Of a DNA stretch of 64,000 bases, positions 51,220-60,350 are shown piece after piece (the first letter of the stretch is position 1; each line of letters opens with the position of its first letter). Both the position numbers and the translations under genes were made by a program. The notes beneath the pieces were generated by a model. The model had not been told where the DNA came from. It was given only the letters and a program-made list of their open reading frames with translations, and did not search any database. Origin of the DNA: Bacillota bacterium (GTDB lineage: Bacteria; Bacillota; UBA4882; UBA8346); the NCBI GenBank assembly GCA_023400055.1, contig JAEXFN010000008.1, forward strand, positions 60,208 through 124,207, given 5' to 3'.

Positions 51220-51506
51220 TGGAAAACAGAGTCCAATCCATGACGAACGGAACGGCCAAGCCGACCGACGCGACGCAGGCCGAGGCATTGGACGAGTTGC
51301 GGGCCAACTTGGATAAGGCCTTGAGCCTGTTGACCGCGGCGGTCGATCAGAGTCTGAAACTGAGTAACGACGATTCCGTCAAACGATTGATCGCCAAGGA
51401 ATGGGAAAGCCATGCCAACGGGTTCCTCGCTTATGTCAGGACCCGGGTCCGCCAAGACAAGCGTAACCTGCTGTCATGGCTGGCGATGATCAATCTCAAA
51501 CTATAA
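51219..51506 (+). CDS. Small helical hypothetical protein
   Basis: A 95-residue soluble protein, mostly helical (LDELRANLDKALSLLTAAVD, AKEWESHANGFLAYVRTRVR). Its ATG overlaps the YtxH stop as TAATG, so it is translationally coupled and probably co-functions with the pump operon. No cysteines, no membrane helix and no known family. The frame is well supported by the overlap and GC-rich codon use. Confidence 0.68.
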   Translation: MENRVQSMTNGTAKPTDATQAEALDELRANLDKALSLLTAAVDQSLKLSNDDSVKRLIAKEWESHANGFLAYVRTRVRQDKRNLLSWLAMINLKL

Positions 51507-51593
51507 AACAATTTTAAACAAATTTAACATTTTGCTAATTCATTGATAACCGCCCTCCGGCATACTGGTGATGGACCAGCGGGAGGGAAATGG

Positions 51594-52157
51594 ATGTTAG
51601 CAATAAAGATCGGCAGCCAAATCAATGGCGGTGGTACGGAGCGGGACTGGCGCGATCACGATCAGCTCATCCGCGAGTATCAACTGGCATTGGATAATAT
51701 CGAACAAATCGCCGCGCGGCAAATCGCTGCGATCAACGATGCGTCAGCCGCGGCGCTCAAAACGATGGTTCAACGATTCGCTATTCGAGAAACGGAGCCG
51801 CTCTCAAGCAACGCGGAAGCCCAGAACACGGAACTGATCGCCGCCATCGCCACCAAGGCTGTCGCCTTGGCGGTCGATTCGCTAATGGCGCGGGCCATTC
51901 CGGCGACTGCTCCGGGTGCTTATTTTAAAAAAGCTATCAAGACCTACGCACTCCAATGGGAAATTCTCAAGCTGGCGGGCATCGATCCTCAGGCACTCCA
52001 AGGCCAACGGGAAACCAGCCAGCGGAATTGCCTGATCGGAGCGGTGATCAACTTTAAACTGAAAGCGCGCGCCGCACTCCGCCGGGAATACGCCGCCCGT
52101 CACCGGGCGCTGCAATTGCGGGCCGGCGCGGTCGAAGCCGATTCGCAAATCGCGTAA
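51594..52157 (+). CDS. Hypothetical protein of the P-type ATPase operon
   Basis: A 187-residue, mainly helical protein that I do not recognise. Residues 20-60 and 130-180 look like amphipathic helices rich in Ala and Arg. GGGAGGG precedes ATG 51594. No signal peptide or membrane segment. It ends at a bidirectional terminator shared with the opposite small gene, so it is the last gene of the unit that starts with the double P-type ATPase. Confidence 0.65.
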   Translation: MLAIKIGSQINGGGTERDWRDHDQLIREYQLALDNIEQIAARQIAAINDASAAALKTMVQRFAIRETEPLSSNAEAQNTELIAAIATKAVALAVDSLMARAIPATAPGAYFKKAIKTYALQWEILKLAGIDPQALQGQRETSQRNCLIGAVINFKLKARAALRREYAARHRALQLRAGAVEADSQIA

Positions 52158-52158
52158 T

Positions 52159-52187
52159 AAAAAACTCCAGAGTCGCTGGAGTTTTTT
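52159..52187. terminator. Bidirectional terminator
   Basis: AAAAAACTCCAG (52159-52170) pairs with CTGGAGTTTTTT (52176-52187) across AGTCG. It serves the two convergent genes. Confidence 0.88.
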
Positions 52188-52193
52188 ACTGGT

Positions 52194-52448
52194 TCAGCCG
52201 TTGGTTTCGGCGGACATCGTCTTACTCTGTTCCCGGGATTCCTCGACAATGCTTTGCCACTCTTCCTTGGCTTTGGTTCCGAGCTGGCTGGCCTCGTTGG
52301 CCAGCGACATCACCGCCGCCATCCCTTTGACCAGGGTCTTACGGGTGGCTTTGCGAACCTTGGGGGCGGTCAACAGGGCCAGGGCCACTCCCCCGATTAA
52401 TAAGGCGGGATTGGAACGTTCCCAGAAACCTTCCAGAAATTCGAACAT
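52194..52448 (-). CDS. Small YtxH-type membrane protein
   Basis: An 84-residue protein with a hydrophobic segment (PALLIGGVALALLTAPKVRK) and a charged helical tail (LANEASQLGTKAKEEWQSIV). It resembles the YtxH-like protein at 50929 in layout (membrane helix followed by VRK-type basic turn and helix), so the two may be distant paralogs placed on either side of the pump operon. GAGCGAGGATAAT precedes ATG 52448. Function unknown. Confidence 0.7.
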   Translation of the reverse strand: MFEFLEGFWERSNPALLIGGVALALLTAPKVRKATRKTLVKGMAAVMSLANEASQLGTKAKEEWQSIVEESREQSKTMSAETNG

Positions 52449-52623
52449 TATCCTCGCTCCTTGATTTGAAAGGTGTTTATCGCTATTGTTCCCCGAATCG
52501 CGAATTTGAATACCGCCGGTTGATTCATCATAAACCTTAAGCGGAACCGGTTAAGCGACGGCAAACGTTTAAACCGTTCGTTCGATGAGCGCACTTTTTG
52601 CTGTGGCCCAAAATAAGCAAAAA

Positions 52624-53436
52624 ATGGTGTCGACGCTGATGAAAAGGATGAGCATTTTTATCGCGGTAACTTATGGATTCACCTGGCTGGTTTGGCTGCC
52701 GTTGCTCGCCAACCGTCAATGGCACGCCGGCCTGCCGACCTTCCCCGGCCAATTTTATCTGGGATCGTTTGGCCCGCTTTTGGGGGCGCTGACGGCTTCC
52801 CTGGGGAACGGGGGTTGGTCCGAGGCTCTCCGCTGGATCCGCACGGCCTTTTTCCGGCGCTTTCCCCGGCGCTGGCTGGGTTATGGCCTCGGGCTGCCGC
52901 TCGGCTATGGATTGGTGGCCGCGTTGGTGCAGCGGCTGGTCGCCGGGGCTTGGCCGGAATGGCACAGTTTTGGGCTGACCCGCCAATTGCCGGGGTTGAA
53001 TCTGGGAACCACCGCGCTGGTTTGGGTCCTGACCGCCGGCCTCGGGGAGGAATCGGGCTGGCGGGGTTTTTTACTACCCCGGCTCGATCGCCGTTTGGCG
53101 CCGTTGACGAGCGCGGTCAGCGTGGCGGGGTTATGGCTGCTTTGGCACCTTCCGGCGTTTTGGTTCGACGAAACCTATCAGGGTATGGGTTTTGCCATCA
53201 TCGGCTGGGTCATCAGTCTGATGTACGGTTCGGTTCTGTTGGCTTGGCTCTGCCGGGGCAGCCGCTACAACGTCCTGCCGGTGATGCTGTGGCATGGCGG
53301 TTTTAATTTGATAACCGCTGGCGATCAGGCGGCGCCGATTATGGCCATGATCTGCAGTCTGCTGGTGATCGCCCAGGGGATATTGCTGAGCCGCCAACAG
53401 GCGCGCGCCGGGTCGGCCACCAAACTGCCGGAGTAG
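52624..53436 (+). CDS. CPBP-family intramembrane glutamic endopeptidase
   Basis: A polytopic membrane protein of about 270 residues with roughly seven helices. The Abi/CPBP motifs are complete: the EExxxR box in LGEESGWRGFLLPRL, FxxxH in LWHLPAFW, and the final HxxxN in WHGGFNL. The family cleaves prenylated or other membrane substrates, or acts in immunity in some species. The start is uncertain: ATG 52585, 52624 and 52639 are all in frame and none has a good ribosome site. It stands alone before htpG. Confidence 0.85.
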   Translation: MVSTLMKRMSIFIAVTYGFTWLVWLPLLANRQWHAGLPTFPGQFYLGSFGPLLGALTASLGNGGWSEALRWIRTAFFRRFPRRWLGYGLGLPLGYGLVAALVQRLVAGAWPEWHSFGLTRQLPGLNLGTTALVWVLTAGLGEESGWRGFLLPRLDRRLAPLTSAVSVAGLWLLWHLPAFWFDETYQGMGFAIIGWVISLMYGSVLLAWLCRGSRYNVLPVMLWHGGFNLITAGDQAAPIMAMICSLLVIAQGILLSRQQARAGSATKLPE

Positions 53437-53520
53437 CTTTCCCGGCCTTTCGCGCGGAGGTTTTTCCGGCCGGGGGCGCCACAAATCGCGGCGGCATGGC
53501 CACGATTTTTGCAAACGATA

Positions 53521-53549
53521 TTGACAATTAAAATAAAGTATAGTATATA
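53521..53549 (+). promoter_or_regulatory. Sigma-A promoter of htpG
   Basis: TTGACA (53521-53526), 17-base spacer, TATATA (53544-53549), just upstream of the CIRCE operator. Confidence 0.85.
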
Positions 53550-53569
53550 AAAGTTAAGGTTAGCACTCG

Positions 53570-53596
53570 AATGGCGAGAGTGCTAACGGCGAATCG
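53570..53596 (+). promoter_or_regulatory. CIRCE operator (HrcA site)
   Basis: TTAGCACTC (53570-53578), nine bases, GAGTGCTAA (53588-53596). It is a perfect CIRCE element right after the -10 of htpG, so HrcA should repress this gene. Confidence 0.96.
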
Positions 53597-53655
53597 GGCA
53601 CTGAACTACGCTTAATTCCTTTGCGTAGTTTTCATTTTGAAAGGAGCGATCGTGC

Positions 53656-55536
53656 GTGGCCACCAAACAATTTAAAGCGGAGTCGAAACGGCTGTTGGAG
53701 CTGATGATCAATTCCATCTACACTCACCGCGAAATTTTCTTGCGGGAGCTGATCTCCAACGCCAGCGACGCCATTGACAAACTGTACTATAAGACATTGA
53801 CCGACGAATCCCTGAACTTCGACCGGGCGAACTATTACATCCGGATCGTTCCCGATAAGAGCGGGCGCGAACTGCGGATCATCGACACCGGCATCGGCAT
53901 GAACGAGCAGGAGCTCGAGGAGAATCTGGGCGTCATCGCCAACAGCGGTTCACTGACCTTCAAGAAAGAGAACGAACTCAAGGATGGCTTCGATATCATC
54001 GGCCAGTTCGGCGTGGGGTTCTATTCGGCCTTCATGGTCGCGGATACCGTCACGGTGATCAGCAAGGCCTTCGGTAGCGACCAGGCCTATCAGTGGGAGT
54101 CCCAAGGGGCCGACGGCTACACCATCGAACCCTGCGCGAAAGAGGGCGTGGGGACGGAGATCCGCCTCAAGCTCAAGGAGAACACCGAGGACGAGAATTA
54201 CGACGAATATCTGGAGGAGTACCATTTAAAGAGCCTGATCAAGAAGTATTCCGACTTCATCCGTTACCCGATCAAGATGAACGTCACCGAGAGAAAGCTC
54301 AAAGAGGGCAGCAAGGACGAGTACGAAGACCACCTCGTGGAACAGACTATCAACAGCATGGTCCCGATCTGGCGCAAGAACAAAAACGAGCTCACCGAGG
54401 AAGACTATACCAACTTTTACACCGAGAAGCATTACGGTTTCGACAAGCCGGTCAAGCATATCCACATCAAGGCTGACGGCGCCGTGACCTATACCGCGAT
54501 TTTATTCATCCCGGAGAAGATCCCCTTCGATTATTATACCCGGGAGTACGAGAAGGGCCTGGAATTATACTCCAATGGCGTGCTGATCATGAATAAATGC
54601 CCCGACCTGCTGCCCGACTATTTCAGCTTCGTCAAAGGGCTGGTCGATTCGGAGGATCTGTCGCTGAACATCTCCCGGGAGATGCTGCAGCACGACCGGC
54701 AGCTCAAATTGATCGCCAAGAATATCACCACCAAGATCAAGAACGAACTGCTCGACCTGCAAAAAACGCAGCGCGACCCGTATGAGAAGTTCTACGAGTC
54801 CTTCGGCAAACAGCTGAAGTTCGGCGTCTACAACGATTTCGGCAGCAACAAGGAGCTGTTGCAGGACCTGCTGCTGTTTTATTCCTCCAAAGAGAAAAAG
54901 CCGGTCACCCTGGACGAATATGTTTCGCGGATGGCCGAGAACCAGAAATACATCTACTACGCCACGGGCGATTCGGTGGCCCGCATCGAAAAGCTGCCCC
55001 AGACCGAGCTGGTGGCGGAGAAGGGCTTCGAGATCCTTTATCTGACCGAGGATGTCGACGAGTTCGCCCTCAAGATCCTGGGCGCCTATAAGGAAAAAGA
55101 GTTCAAGTCGGTATCCGGCAGCGACCTGGGCATCGAGGAATCGGCCGAGGAGAAGGCGGCCGAGAGCGAAACCGCCGCCAACCAGGAGTTGTTTGAGAAG
55201 ATGAAGGGGATCCTGGCCGATAAGGTCAAGGACGTCCGGGTCTCCAAGCGCCTGAAATCCCATCCGGTCTGCCTGACCAACGAGGGCGAGATCTCCATCG
55301 AGATGGAGAAGGTGTTGAGCGCCATGCCCAACGGCCAGGGCATCAAGGCCGACAAGGTACTGGAGATCAACCTCAACCACGACGTCTTCAAAGCCTTGCA
55401 GGCGGCCTACGCGAAAGATCCGGACAAACTGAGCCTCTTCACCAACCTGCTTTACAACCAGGCGCTGCTCATCGAAGGGCTGCCGATTCAGGATCCGGTG
55501 GAATTCACCAACGACATCTGCAAACTGATGGTCTGA
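53656..55536 (+). CDS. htpG: Molecular chaperone HtpG (Hsp90)
   Basis: A full-length bacterial Hsp90 of 626 residues. The GHKL ATP-binding domain shows ELISNASDAIDKL, DTGIGMNEQELEENLG and GQFGVGFYSAFMVAD; the catalytic loop Arg region and the middle domain (SLNISREMLQHDRQLK) are present, as is a C-terminal dimerisation domain. It is a cytosolic ATP-dependent chaperone. GTG 53656 follows AAGGAGCGATC. The upstream perfect CIRCE places it under HrcA heat-shock control, unlike B. subtilis htpG, which is not in the HrcA regulon. A terminator follows. Confidence 0.96.
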   Translation: MATKQFKAESKRLLELMINSIYTHREIFLRELISNASDAIDKLYYKTLTDESLNFDRANYYIRIVPDKSGRELRIIDTGIGMNEQELEENLGVIANSGSLTFKKENELKDGFDIIGQFGVGFYSAFMVADTVTVISKAFGSDQAYQWESQGADGYTIEPCAKEGVGTEIRLKLKENTEDENYDEYLEEYHLKSLIKKYSDFIRYPIKMNVTERKLKEGSKDEYEDHLVEQTINSMVPIWRKNKNELTEEDYTNFYTEKHYGFDKPVKHIHIKADGAVTYTAILFIPEKIPFDYYTREYEKGLELYSNGVLIMNKCPDLLPDYFSFVKGLVDSEDLSLNISREMLQHDRQLKLIAKNITTKIKNELLDLQKTQRDPYEKFYESFGKQLKFGVYNDFGSNKELLQDLLLFYSSKEKKPVTLDEYVSRMAENQKYIYYATGDSVARIEKLPQTELVAEKGFEILYLTEDVDEFALKILGAYKEKEFKSVSGSDLGIEESAEEKAAESETAANQELFEKMKGILADKVKDVRVSKRLKSHPVCLTNEGEISIEMEKVLSAMPNGQGIKADKVLEINLNHDVFKALQAAYAKDPDKLSLFTNLLYNQALLIEGLPIQDPVEFTNDICKLMV

Positions 55537-55552
55537 GCATCAGCGGGTGTTC

Positions 55553-55594
55553 AGTCCCTTTCAGGCGGTCTATCGCTTGAAAGGGGCTTTTTTT
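55553..55594 (+). terminator. Terminator after htpG
   Basis: CCCTTTCA (55556-55563) pairs with TGAAAGGG (55578-55585) and GCG with CGC inside, followed by TTTTTTT. Confidence 0.85.
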
Positions 55595-55737
55595 CTTTTC
55601 CGAAGCCGGCGCCGCGGTCCCCGGGCGATTTGCGGCGGAAATGCGCCGCGTCCGTTGACCTGCCGCAGGAATTTTTGCCGTTATGGTCGAACAACTTGGA
55701 GTGAGGCCGCCAGTCGCTCGGGCTGCGGTCGTTGCTC

Positions 55738-55965
55738 ATTCAGTAACTGAATCCTTTCGTTTGGTAACGGATGATTTCGTTTCAGTAACTGAACATTTGC
55801 GTTTGGTTACGGATGCTTTTCATTCGCTAACCGAATGCTTTCGTTTGGTAACGGTTGCTTTCGTTCCAGTAACTGAATATTTACGTTTGGTTACGGATGC
55901 TTTTCATTCAGTAACTGAAGATCGTCATTGTGTTACTGAAAATGTTCATTCAGCCACGCAATGGG
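55738..55965 (+). repeat. 21-bp palindromic repeat array, locus 3
   Basis: About eleven units of 21 bases with core TCAGTAACTGAA, alternating with a variant TTGGTAACGGAT, so pairs of units form a 42-base super-period. An open frame (55683-56060) reads heptads such as SVTEHLR and LVTDAFH but has no ribosome site. It follows the htpG terminator, as the other arrays follow terminators. Confidence 0.82.
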
Positions 55966-56091
55966 TTCGTCCGACGACGCGCGGCTCCCGATCTCCGGCG
56001 CATACAAAGCCGGCCGGTTATTTAGAATATAATTTAGCCGGGGTTTTATTATTAGGTTGATTCGATATCGCGATGAAGGCATGAGACGAAC

Positions 56092-57099
56092 ATGGGCAAA
56101 AAAATTATCGTCCCGCTCTTCCTGCTGCTGGGGCTGATCACGGTGCTGCTGGTGGCGCAGCTCAATGCGATTCTCGGCGACATCTCGCGCAGCCTGGCCC
56201 GCGCGCCGCTGGGCAACGCCAAGCCGGCCTACCGGGTCGCCCTGATCTACCAGAACAACAACGCCGCGTTTTGGCGGCAGATCCGGGCCGGCGCGACGGC
56301 CGCCGCCAAGGGCCAGCCGGTCTACGTCAACGTCATGGAGGAGCAGCACGGCCAGGAGCTGCAGCTCGCCGATTACCTGCGGCTGGCGACCATGGCCCGT
56401 TACGACGGGCTGATCGTCTCCGGGGATGACGAGCGGATCGCGCCGCTGATCCAGGCCGCCTGGGACGCGGGCATTCCCACCCTGATGATCGCCGCGGACC
56501 TGCCGGACTCGGCCCGGCTGGGCTATGTGGGGGCCAATAATTACCGGGTCGGCTATGTGGCCGGGAAAACGCTGCTGCGCCAGTTGGGCCCGGCGGCCGA
56601 ACCGCAGCTGGCGATCCTGTCGCCGCTGACCGGGGACAACCCGCAGTTCTCCGTGGCCGAAGCGCAGAAAGTCTTCGGCTTTCGCGAGGCCGTCAGCTCC
56701 CGGAAGCCGGTCGTTCCGATCTGGGAGAAATCCGACCCGACCCTGGTCGATTCGCTGCTGATCGTGCGCGGCCTGCTGCGCAACCATCCCGGCCTCAACG
56801 GGATTTACGCGACCTATCCCGAGGGGACGCTGGCCGCGGCGCGGGTGATCCAGGAGCAGAACGCCGGCGCCCGGCTGCGCCTGATCGGCCAGGGCGACTC
56901 GCCGGCCATCCGGGCCGATATCCAAGCCGGCGCGCTGGGGGCGTCGATCGTCGAGTATCCTTACCAGATGGGCTACGCCGCGGTCCGCGAGATGCTGCGC
57001 TACTTCCGCGAAGGCCGGATCAATATCGCCAACAATATTGAGGTCAAGGTTTTGGATCGCGCCAACCTGCGGGCGGCGGCCCGGCGAGGCCGGCCATGA
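56092..57099 (+). CDS. Membrane-anchored sugar-binding protein (sensor partner)
   Basis: A 335-residue type I periplasmic sugar-binding fold (LacI/RbsB group). The N-terminal helix (residues 5-25) has no cleavage or lipobox site, so the domain is probably anchored and faces the periplasm. Family stretches: YRVALIYQNNNAAFWRQIRA, YDGLIVSGDDERIAPLIQAA and GNAxx-like LRLIGQGDSPAIRADIQAG. Its stop overlaps the kinase start by 4 bases, so it probably presents a sugar to the kinase rather than to a transporter. ATG 56092 lacks a strong ribosome site. Confidence 0.83.
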   Translation: MGKKIIVPLFLLLGLITVLLVAQLNAILGDISRSLARAPLGNAKPAYRVALIYQNNNAAFWRQIRAGATAAAKGQPVYVNVMEEQHGQELQLADYLRLATMARYDGLIVSGDDERIAPLIQAAWDAGIPTLMIAADLPDSARLGYVGANNYRVGYVAGKTLLRQLGPAAEPQLAILSPLTGDNPQFSVAEAQKVFGFREAVSSRKPVVPIWEKSDPTLVDSLLIVRGLLRNHPGLNGIYATYPEGTLAAARVIQEQNAGARLRLIGQGDSPAIRADIQAGALGASIVEYPYQMGYAAVREMLRYFREGRINIANNIEVKVLDRANLRAAARRGRP

Positions 57100-58625
57100 G
57101 CGAAGCGCCGGCGCGGGAGCGCTTTTTCCCGATCCGTTGGAAACTCATCGCCTATTTCCTGGTCTTCATGATGCTGGCCCTGTTCATCGGGATCTATGTC
57201 AACCTGGGGCTGAAGATGTCGACCCGCTTTTTCAAGGGGATCCTGGACGAGTACAACTATCTGGAGACTTTGGGCGCCGAAATTTACGCGGTGAAGTTCA
57301 ATTTGGAGAATTATTTGGCCGACGACAGCTACGCCAATCTGGACAAATGCCTGGCCGCTACGGCGGACCTGCGCGACCGGGCGGAGGATCTCTCCGCTTA
57401 CCTGTCGTTCAGCGACAATCCGACCAAATATTACAGTTATCTCGACTTGGCGCAATGTCTGCAGAATTACCTGGATCTGGCGGCACGGACCATCGACGAC
57501 CAGCGGGCCGGGCTGCTGGAGACGACTTACAACGACAATTACCAGCTGCTGGCCGTCGCGGATCTGCTGGCCAAGTATCTGGCCAACCTGATCAATCACA
57601 ACGCGGTCTGGGGCAATGAGCGCTTCGTCCGCCTGACCGGCCAGGCCCGCAAGATCGAATATCGCTCGTACGCGCTGGCGGTGGCCATCGGGCTGCTGTG
57701 CCTGACGTTCTGCCTGAACTTCGCCTTCGGGATCACCCGACCCTTGCGGCAGATGGTGAGCGTGGCCGAGCAGATCGGGCGAGGCGATTTCTGGGTCCGC
57801 CCGGTGGCGGCGGAATCCGGCGACGAGCTGCAGCTGATCGCCGGGGTCTTCAACCGGATGGCCCGGAACATCCGCGTCCTGTTCGCGGAGAACGAAAAAA
57901 AAGCCTTGCTCGAGAAAGAACTGAAAGAAGCCAAGATGCACCAGCTGGAGATCGAGAACAGCTTGCGCGAGGCGGAGATCCAGATGCTGCAGTCCCAGGT
58001 GAATCCGCATTTCCTGTACAATACCCTGAATGCCATCGCCCAGGTGGCCATCCTGGAGGAGGCCGGCGAAACCGGGACCCTGATCAAAGCCGTCGCCCGG
58101 CTGCTGCGTTACAATTTGCGCTCGCTGGATCAGCCGGTGACCGTGGCCGCCGAGGTGGAACACATCCAGGAGTATATCTATATCATGAGCGTCCGTTATG
58201 GCGAGCGCATCGCCTGCGAGGTTCATTATGACGAGGCACTGAGCGGGTATCTGATTCCCTGCATGACTCTGCAGCCGCTGCTTGAGAACGCCTATATCCA
58301 CGGCGTGGCCCCGTTGGCCGAGCGCCGGGGCCTGATCCGGCTCGATCTGAGCCGCCGCGCCGGGCGCTTGCTGATCGAGGTCGCCGACAACGGCAGCGGC
58401 ATGCCCGCGGAGAAATTGGCCGAGCTCCTGGCGCGGGAGCAGACCGGGCCGGAGCCGGTGCGGAAGGGCGCGGGACCCGGCCATCACGCCGGCGGCCTGG
58501 GCCTGGCCAATGTCCGGCAACGGCTGGAACTGTTTTACCGGGAGAAGGATCTGCTGCGCATTACCAGCCAACCCGGTCAGGGAACCCGGGTGACGCTGAA
58601 TCTGCCGGCGCTGGAAAGCGTCTGA
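57096..58625 (+). CDS. YesM/LytS-type sensor histidine kinase
   Basis: A 509-residue kinase with two membrane helices (about 15-38 and 190-212), an extracytoplasmic sensor region between them, HAMP (about 212-265) and a coiled linker. The His-kinase box LQSQVNPHFLYNTLNAI has the phospho-acceptor His305; the N-box TLQPLLENAYIHGV and G-boxes DNGSGM and GLGLANVRQRL complete the ATPase domain. The ATG lies within the stop of the upstream binding protein. It phosphorylates the adjacent AraC-type response regulator in a sugar-sensing pathway. Confidence 0.92.
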   Translation: MSEAPARERFFPIRWKLIAYFLVFMMLALFIGIYVNLGLKMSTRFFKGILDEYNYLETLGAEIYAVKFNLENYLADDSYANLDKCLAATADLRDRAEDLSAYLSFSDNPTKYYSYLDLAQCLQNYLDLAARTIDDQRAGLLETTYNDNYQLLAVADLLAKYLANLINHNAVWGNERFVRLTGQARKIEYRSYALAVAIGLLCLTFCLNFAFGITRPLRQMVSVAEQIGRGDFWVRPVAAESGDELQLIAGVFNRMARNIRVLFAENEKKALLEKELKEAKMHQLEIENSLREAEIQMLQSQVNPHFLYNTLNAIAQVAILEEAGETGTLIKAVARLLRYNLRSLDQPVTVAAEVEHIQEYIYIMSVRYGERIACEVHYDEALSGYLIPCMTLQPLLENAYIHGVAPLAERRGLIRLDLSRRAGRLLIEVADNGSGMPAEKLAELLAREQTGPEPVRKGAGPGHHAGGLGLANVRQRLELFYREKDLLRITSQPGQGTRVTLNLPALESV

Positions 58626-58733
58626 AAGCGCCATTCCGGCCGAGCCGCTTTCTAAAAATATGCGCTGTCAGCAACTCCGCCGCTTGGCCGGGGTGTAGTA
58701 CAGCTTTCGTATTCGTAAAGGAGGTCCGTCGCG

Positions 58734-60320
58734 TTGTATAGCCTGATGATCGTCGATGACGAGCCGATTGTGTTGAAAGCCATCTCCCACGTGGTTGAGA
58801 GCGATTGTCCGCAGATTAAAGTGGTGGCCAAGACCGGCAGCGGCATCGAAGCGGTATCGCTGGCGCTCCGCGAGAAACCGGACATCGTGATGATCGACAT
58901 CGAACTGACCGGACTGAACGGCCTGGACGCCGCGGCCGAGATCAAGAAGGCGCTGCCGGAAACGGTGATCGTGATCATCTCGGCCTACGATAACTTCCAA
59001 TATGCCCGGCAGGGCATCGCCCTTGGCGTGTTGGACTACCTGCTGAAGCCGGTCGCGAAGGACGATATCACTGCCATTCTGGAAAAGGCGGCGCGCCGCT
59101 TGGAGGAGCAGCGGGACCGGACCCGGGAACAGCTCGAGTTGAAAGAGCGGGTTAGCCAGCTGCGCCCCTTCCTGGAGGAGGACCTGTTTTTTGCGCTGCT
59201 CTATCCGGGAACCGGCATGCATCCGCTGGCCGATTACCCGCAATTTCTCGACCTGCGTTTCGCCTACGGGCAAGCCATCGAGGTCTACGGTTACGGCGCC
59301 GACAGCCAGCAATTGAGCGGGAGTTTCGAGCGTTACAAGCAACTGATCCGCAACCAGCCGACCGGCGCCAAGCACTGTCTGTTCGGGCCGGTGATCGGCC
59401 GGACCTCGCTGATCCTGCTGGGCTACGATACGATTCCCGCCGATCCCAGGCGGGGCTGGGAGCGGATCCGGCAACTGCTCCAGACGGAGCTGGGTTTCTC
59501 CGCCTGCATCATCCTGGGCCGGATATTGCCGGGATTTGACGGCATGGTCCGTTCCTTCGGCGAGCTGCGCCGCCTGGCCTGGCAGTACGTATCCTCACCC
59601 GGCGTGATGCGCATCGAGGAACTGCCGGAGCCGTCCGATCAGGCGCTGGCCATTCCCCACCAGGACGAGCAGGAGTTCTTCGAAGCGATCAAACAGGGCC
59701 AGCGGGAACTGGCCGGTTTGATCTTCAACGATCTGTTGCGGGTGATCACGGCGCTGGTCGGAGCGGATCTGGATTCGCTGAAGGATTATTTCCGGGGGAT
59801 CATCGCCGTGCTGCGCTGGATCTTTTATGAGAACGCCCCCGAGGACGCCAAGCAGTTTTGGAACGGCCGGGAGGCGATCCGCCAGATCAACGGCATTGGC
59901 GATCCCGGCGCGATCAGCATCATCTTCGACGGGATCATCCGGGAATTGACCCACCTGATCGTCAACGGGGTCTACCCGGAGAAGAATCCGGAGATCGGAG
60001 CGGCGGTCGCTTTCATGGAACAGAATTACCACCGCGAGATCACCCTGCCGGATATCGCGGCGGCGGTGGCGATCAGCCCCGGTTACCTTACCAAGCTGTT
60101 TAAAGAGTACCGTAACCAGACGGTCATGGACTTGCTGGAGCGGATCCGCATCGAACAGGCCCTGAAACTCCTGAAAGAGACGCCGCTCTCTATTAAAGAG
60201 ATCGCCGGCCGGGTGGGATACCGCGATCCCAACTATTTCAGCAAGGTATTCAAGAAAGTAACCAATTCATCGCCCACCGAGATCCGGGCGGTCGCGCCGG
60301 GCGCCACGGGCGAGGGGTAA
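58734..60320 (+). CDS. YesN-type response regulator with AraC domain
   Basis: A 528-residue regulator. The receiver (1-120) has VDDE, phospho-acceptor Asp55 (IVMIDIELTG) and Lys in LLKPV; a middle region of about 290 residues follows, and two helix-turn-helix motifs of the AraC type (about 420-522: ITLPDIAAAVAISPGYLTKL, IKEIAGRVGYRDPNYFSKVF) bind DNA. The start is TTG 58734 with AAAGGAGG upstream. It most likely activates the binding-protein and MglA-type transporter genes that follow. Confidence 0.92.
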   Translation: MYSLMIVDDEPIVLKAISHVVESDCPQIKVVAKTGSGIEAVSLALREKPDIVMIDIELTGLNGLDAAAEIKKALPETVIVIISAYDNFQYARQGIALGVLDYLLKPVAKDDITAILEKAARRLEEQRDRTREQLELKERVSQLRPFLEEDLFFALLYPGTGMHPLADYPQFLDLRFAYGQAIEVYGYGADSQQLSGSFERYKQLIRNQPTGAKHCLFGPVIGRTSLILLGYDTIPADPRRGWERIRQLLQTELGFSACIILGRILPGFDGMVRSFGELRRLAWQYVSSPGVMRIEELPEPSDQALAIPHQDEQEFFEAIKQGQRELAGLIFNDLLRVITALVGADLDSLKDYFRGIIAVLRWIFYENAPEDAKQFWNGREAIRQINGIGDPGAISIIFDGIIRELTHLIVNGVYPEKNPEIGAAVAFMEQNYHREITLPDIAAAVAISPGYLTKLFKEYRNQTVMDLLERIRIEQALKLLKETPLSIKEIAGRVGYRDPNYFSKVFKKVTNSSPTEIRAVAPGATGEG

Positions 60321-60350
60321 GCTGGAACGCGGTTGGAACGGAGGTTCGCC

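Noticed and set aside
57000..58634. 544-codon minus-strand frame opposite the histidine kinase
   Set aside because: Antisense shadow rich in Gln, His and Arg; the kinase has all its boxes.
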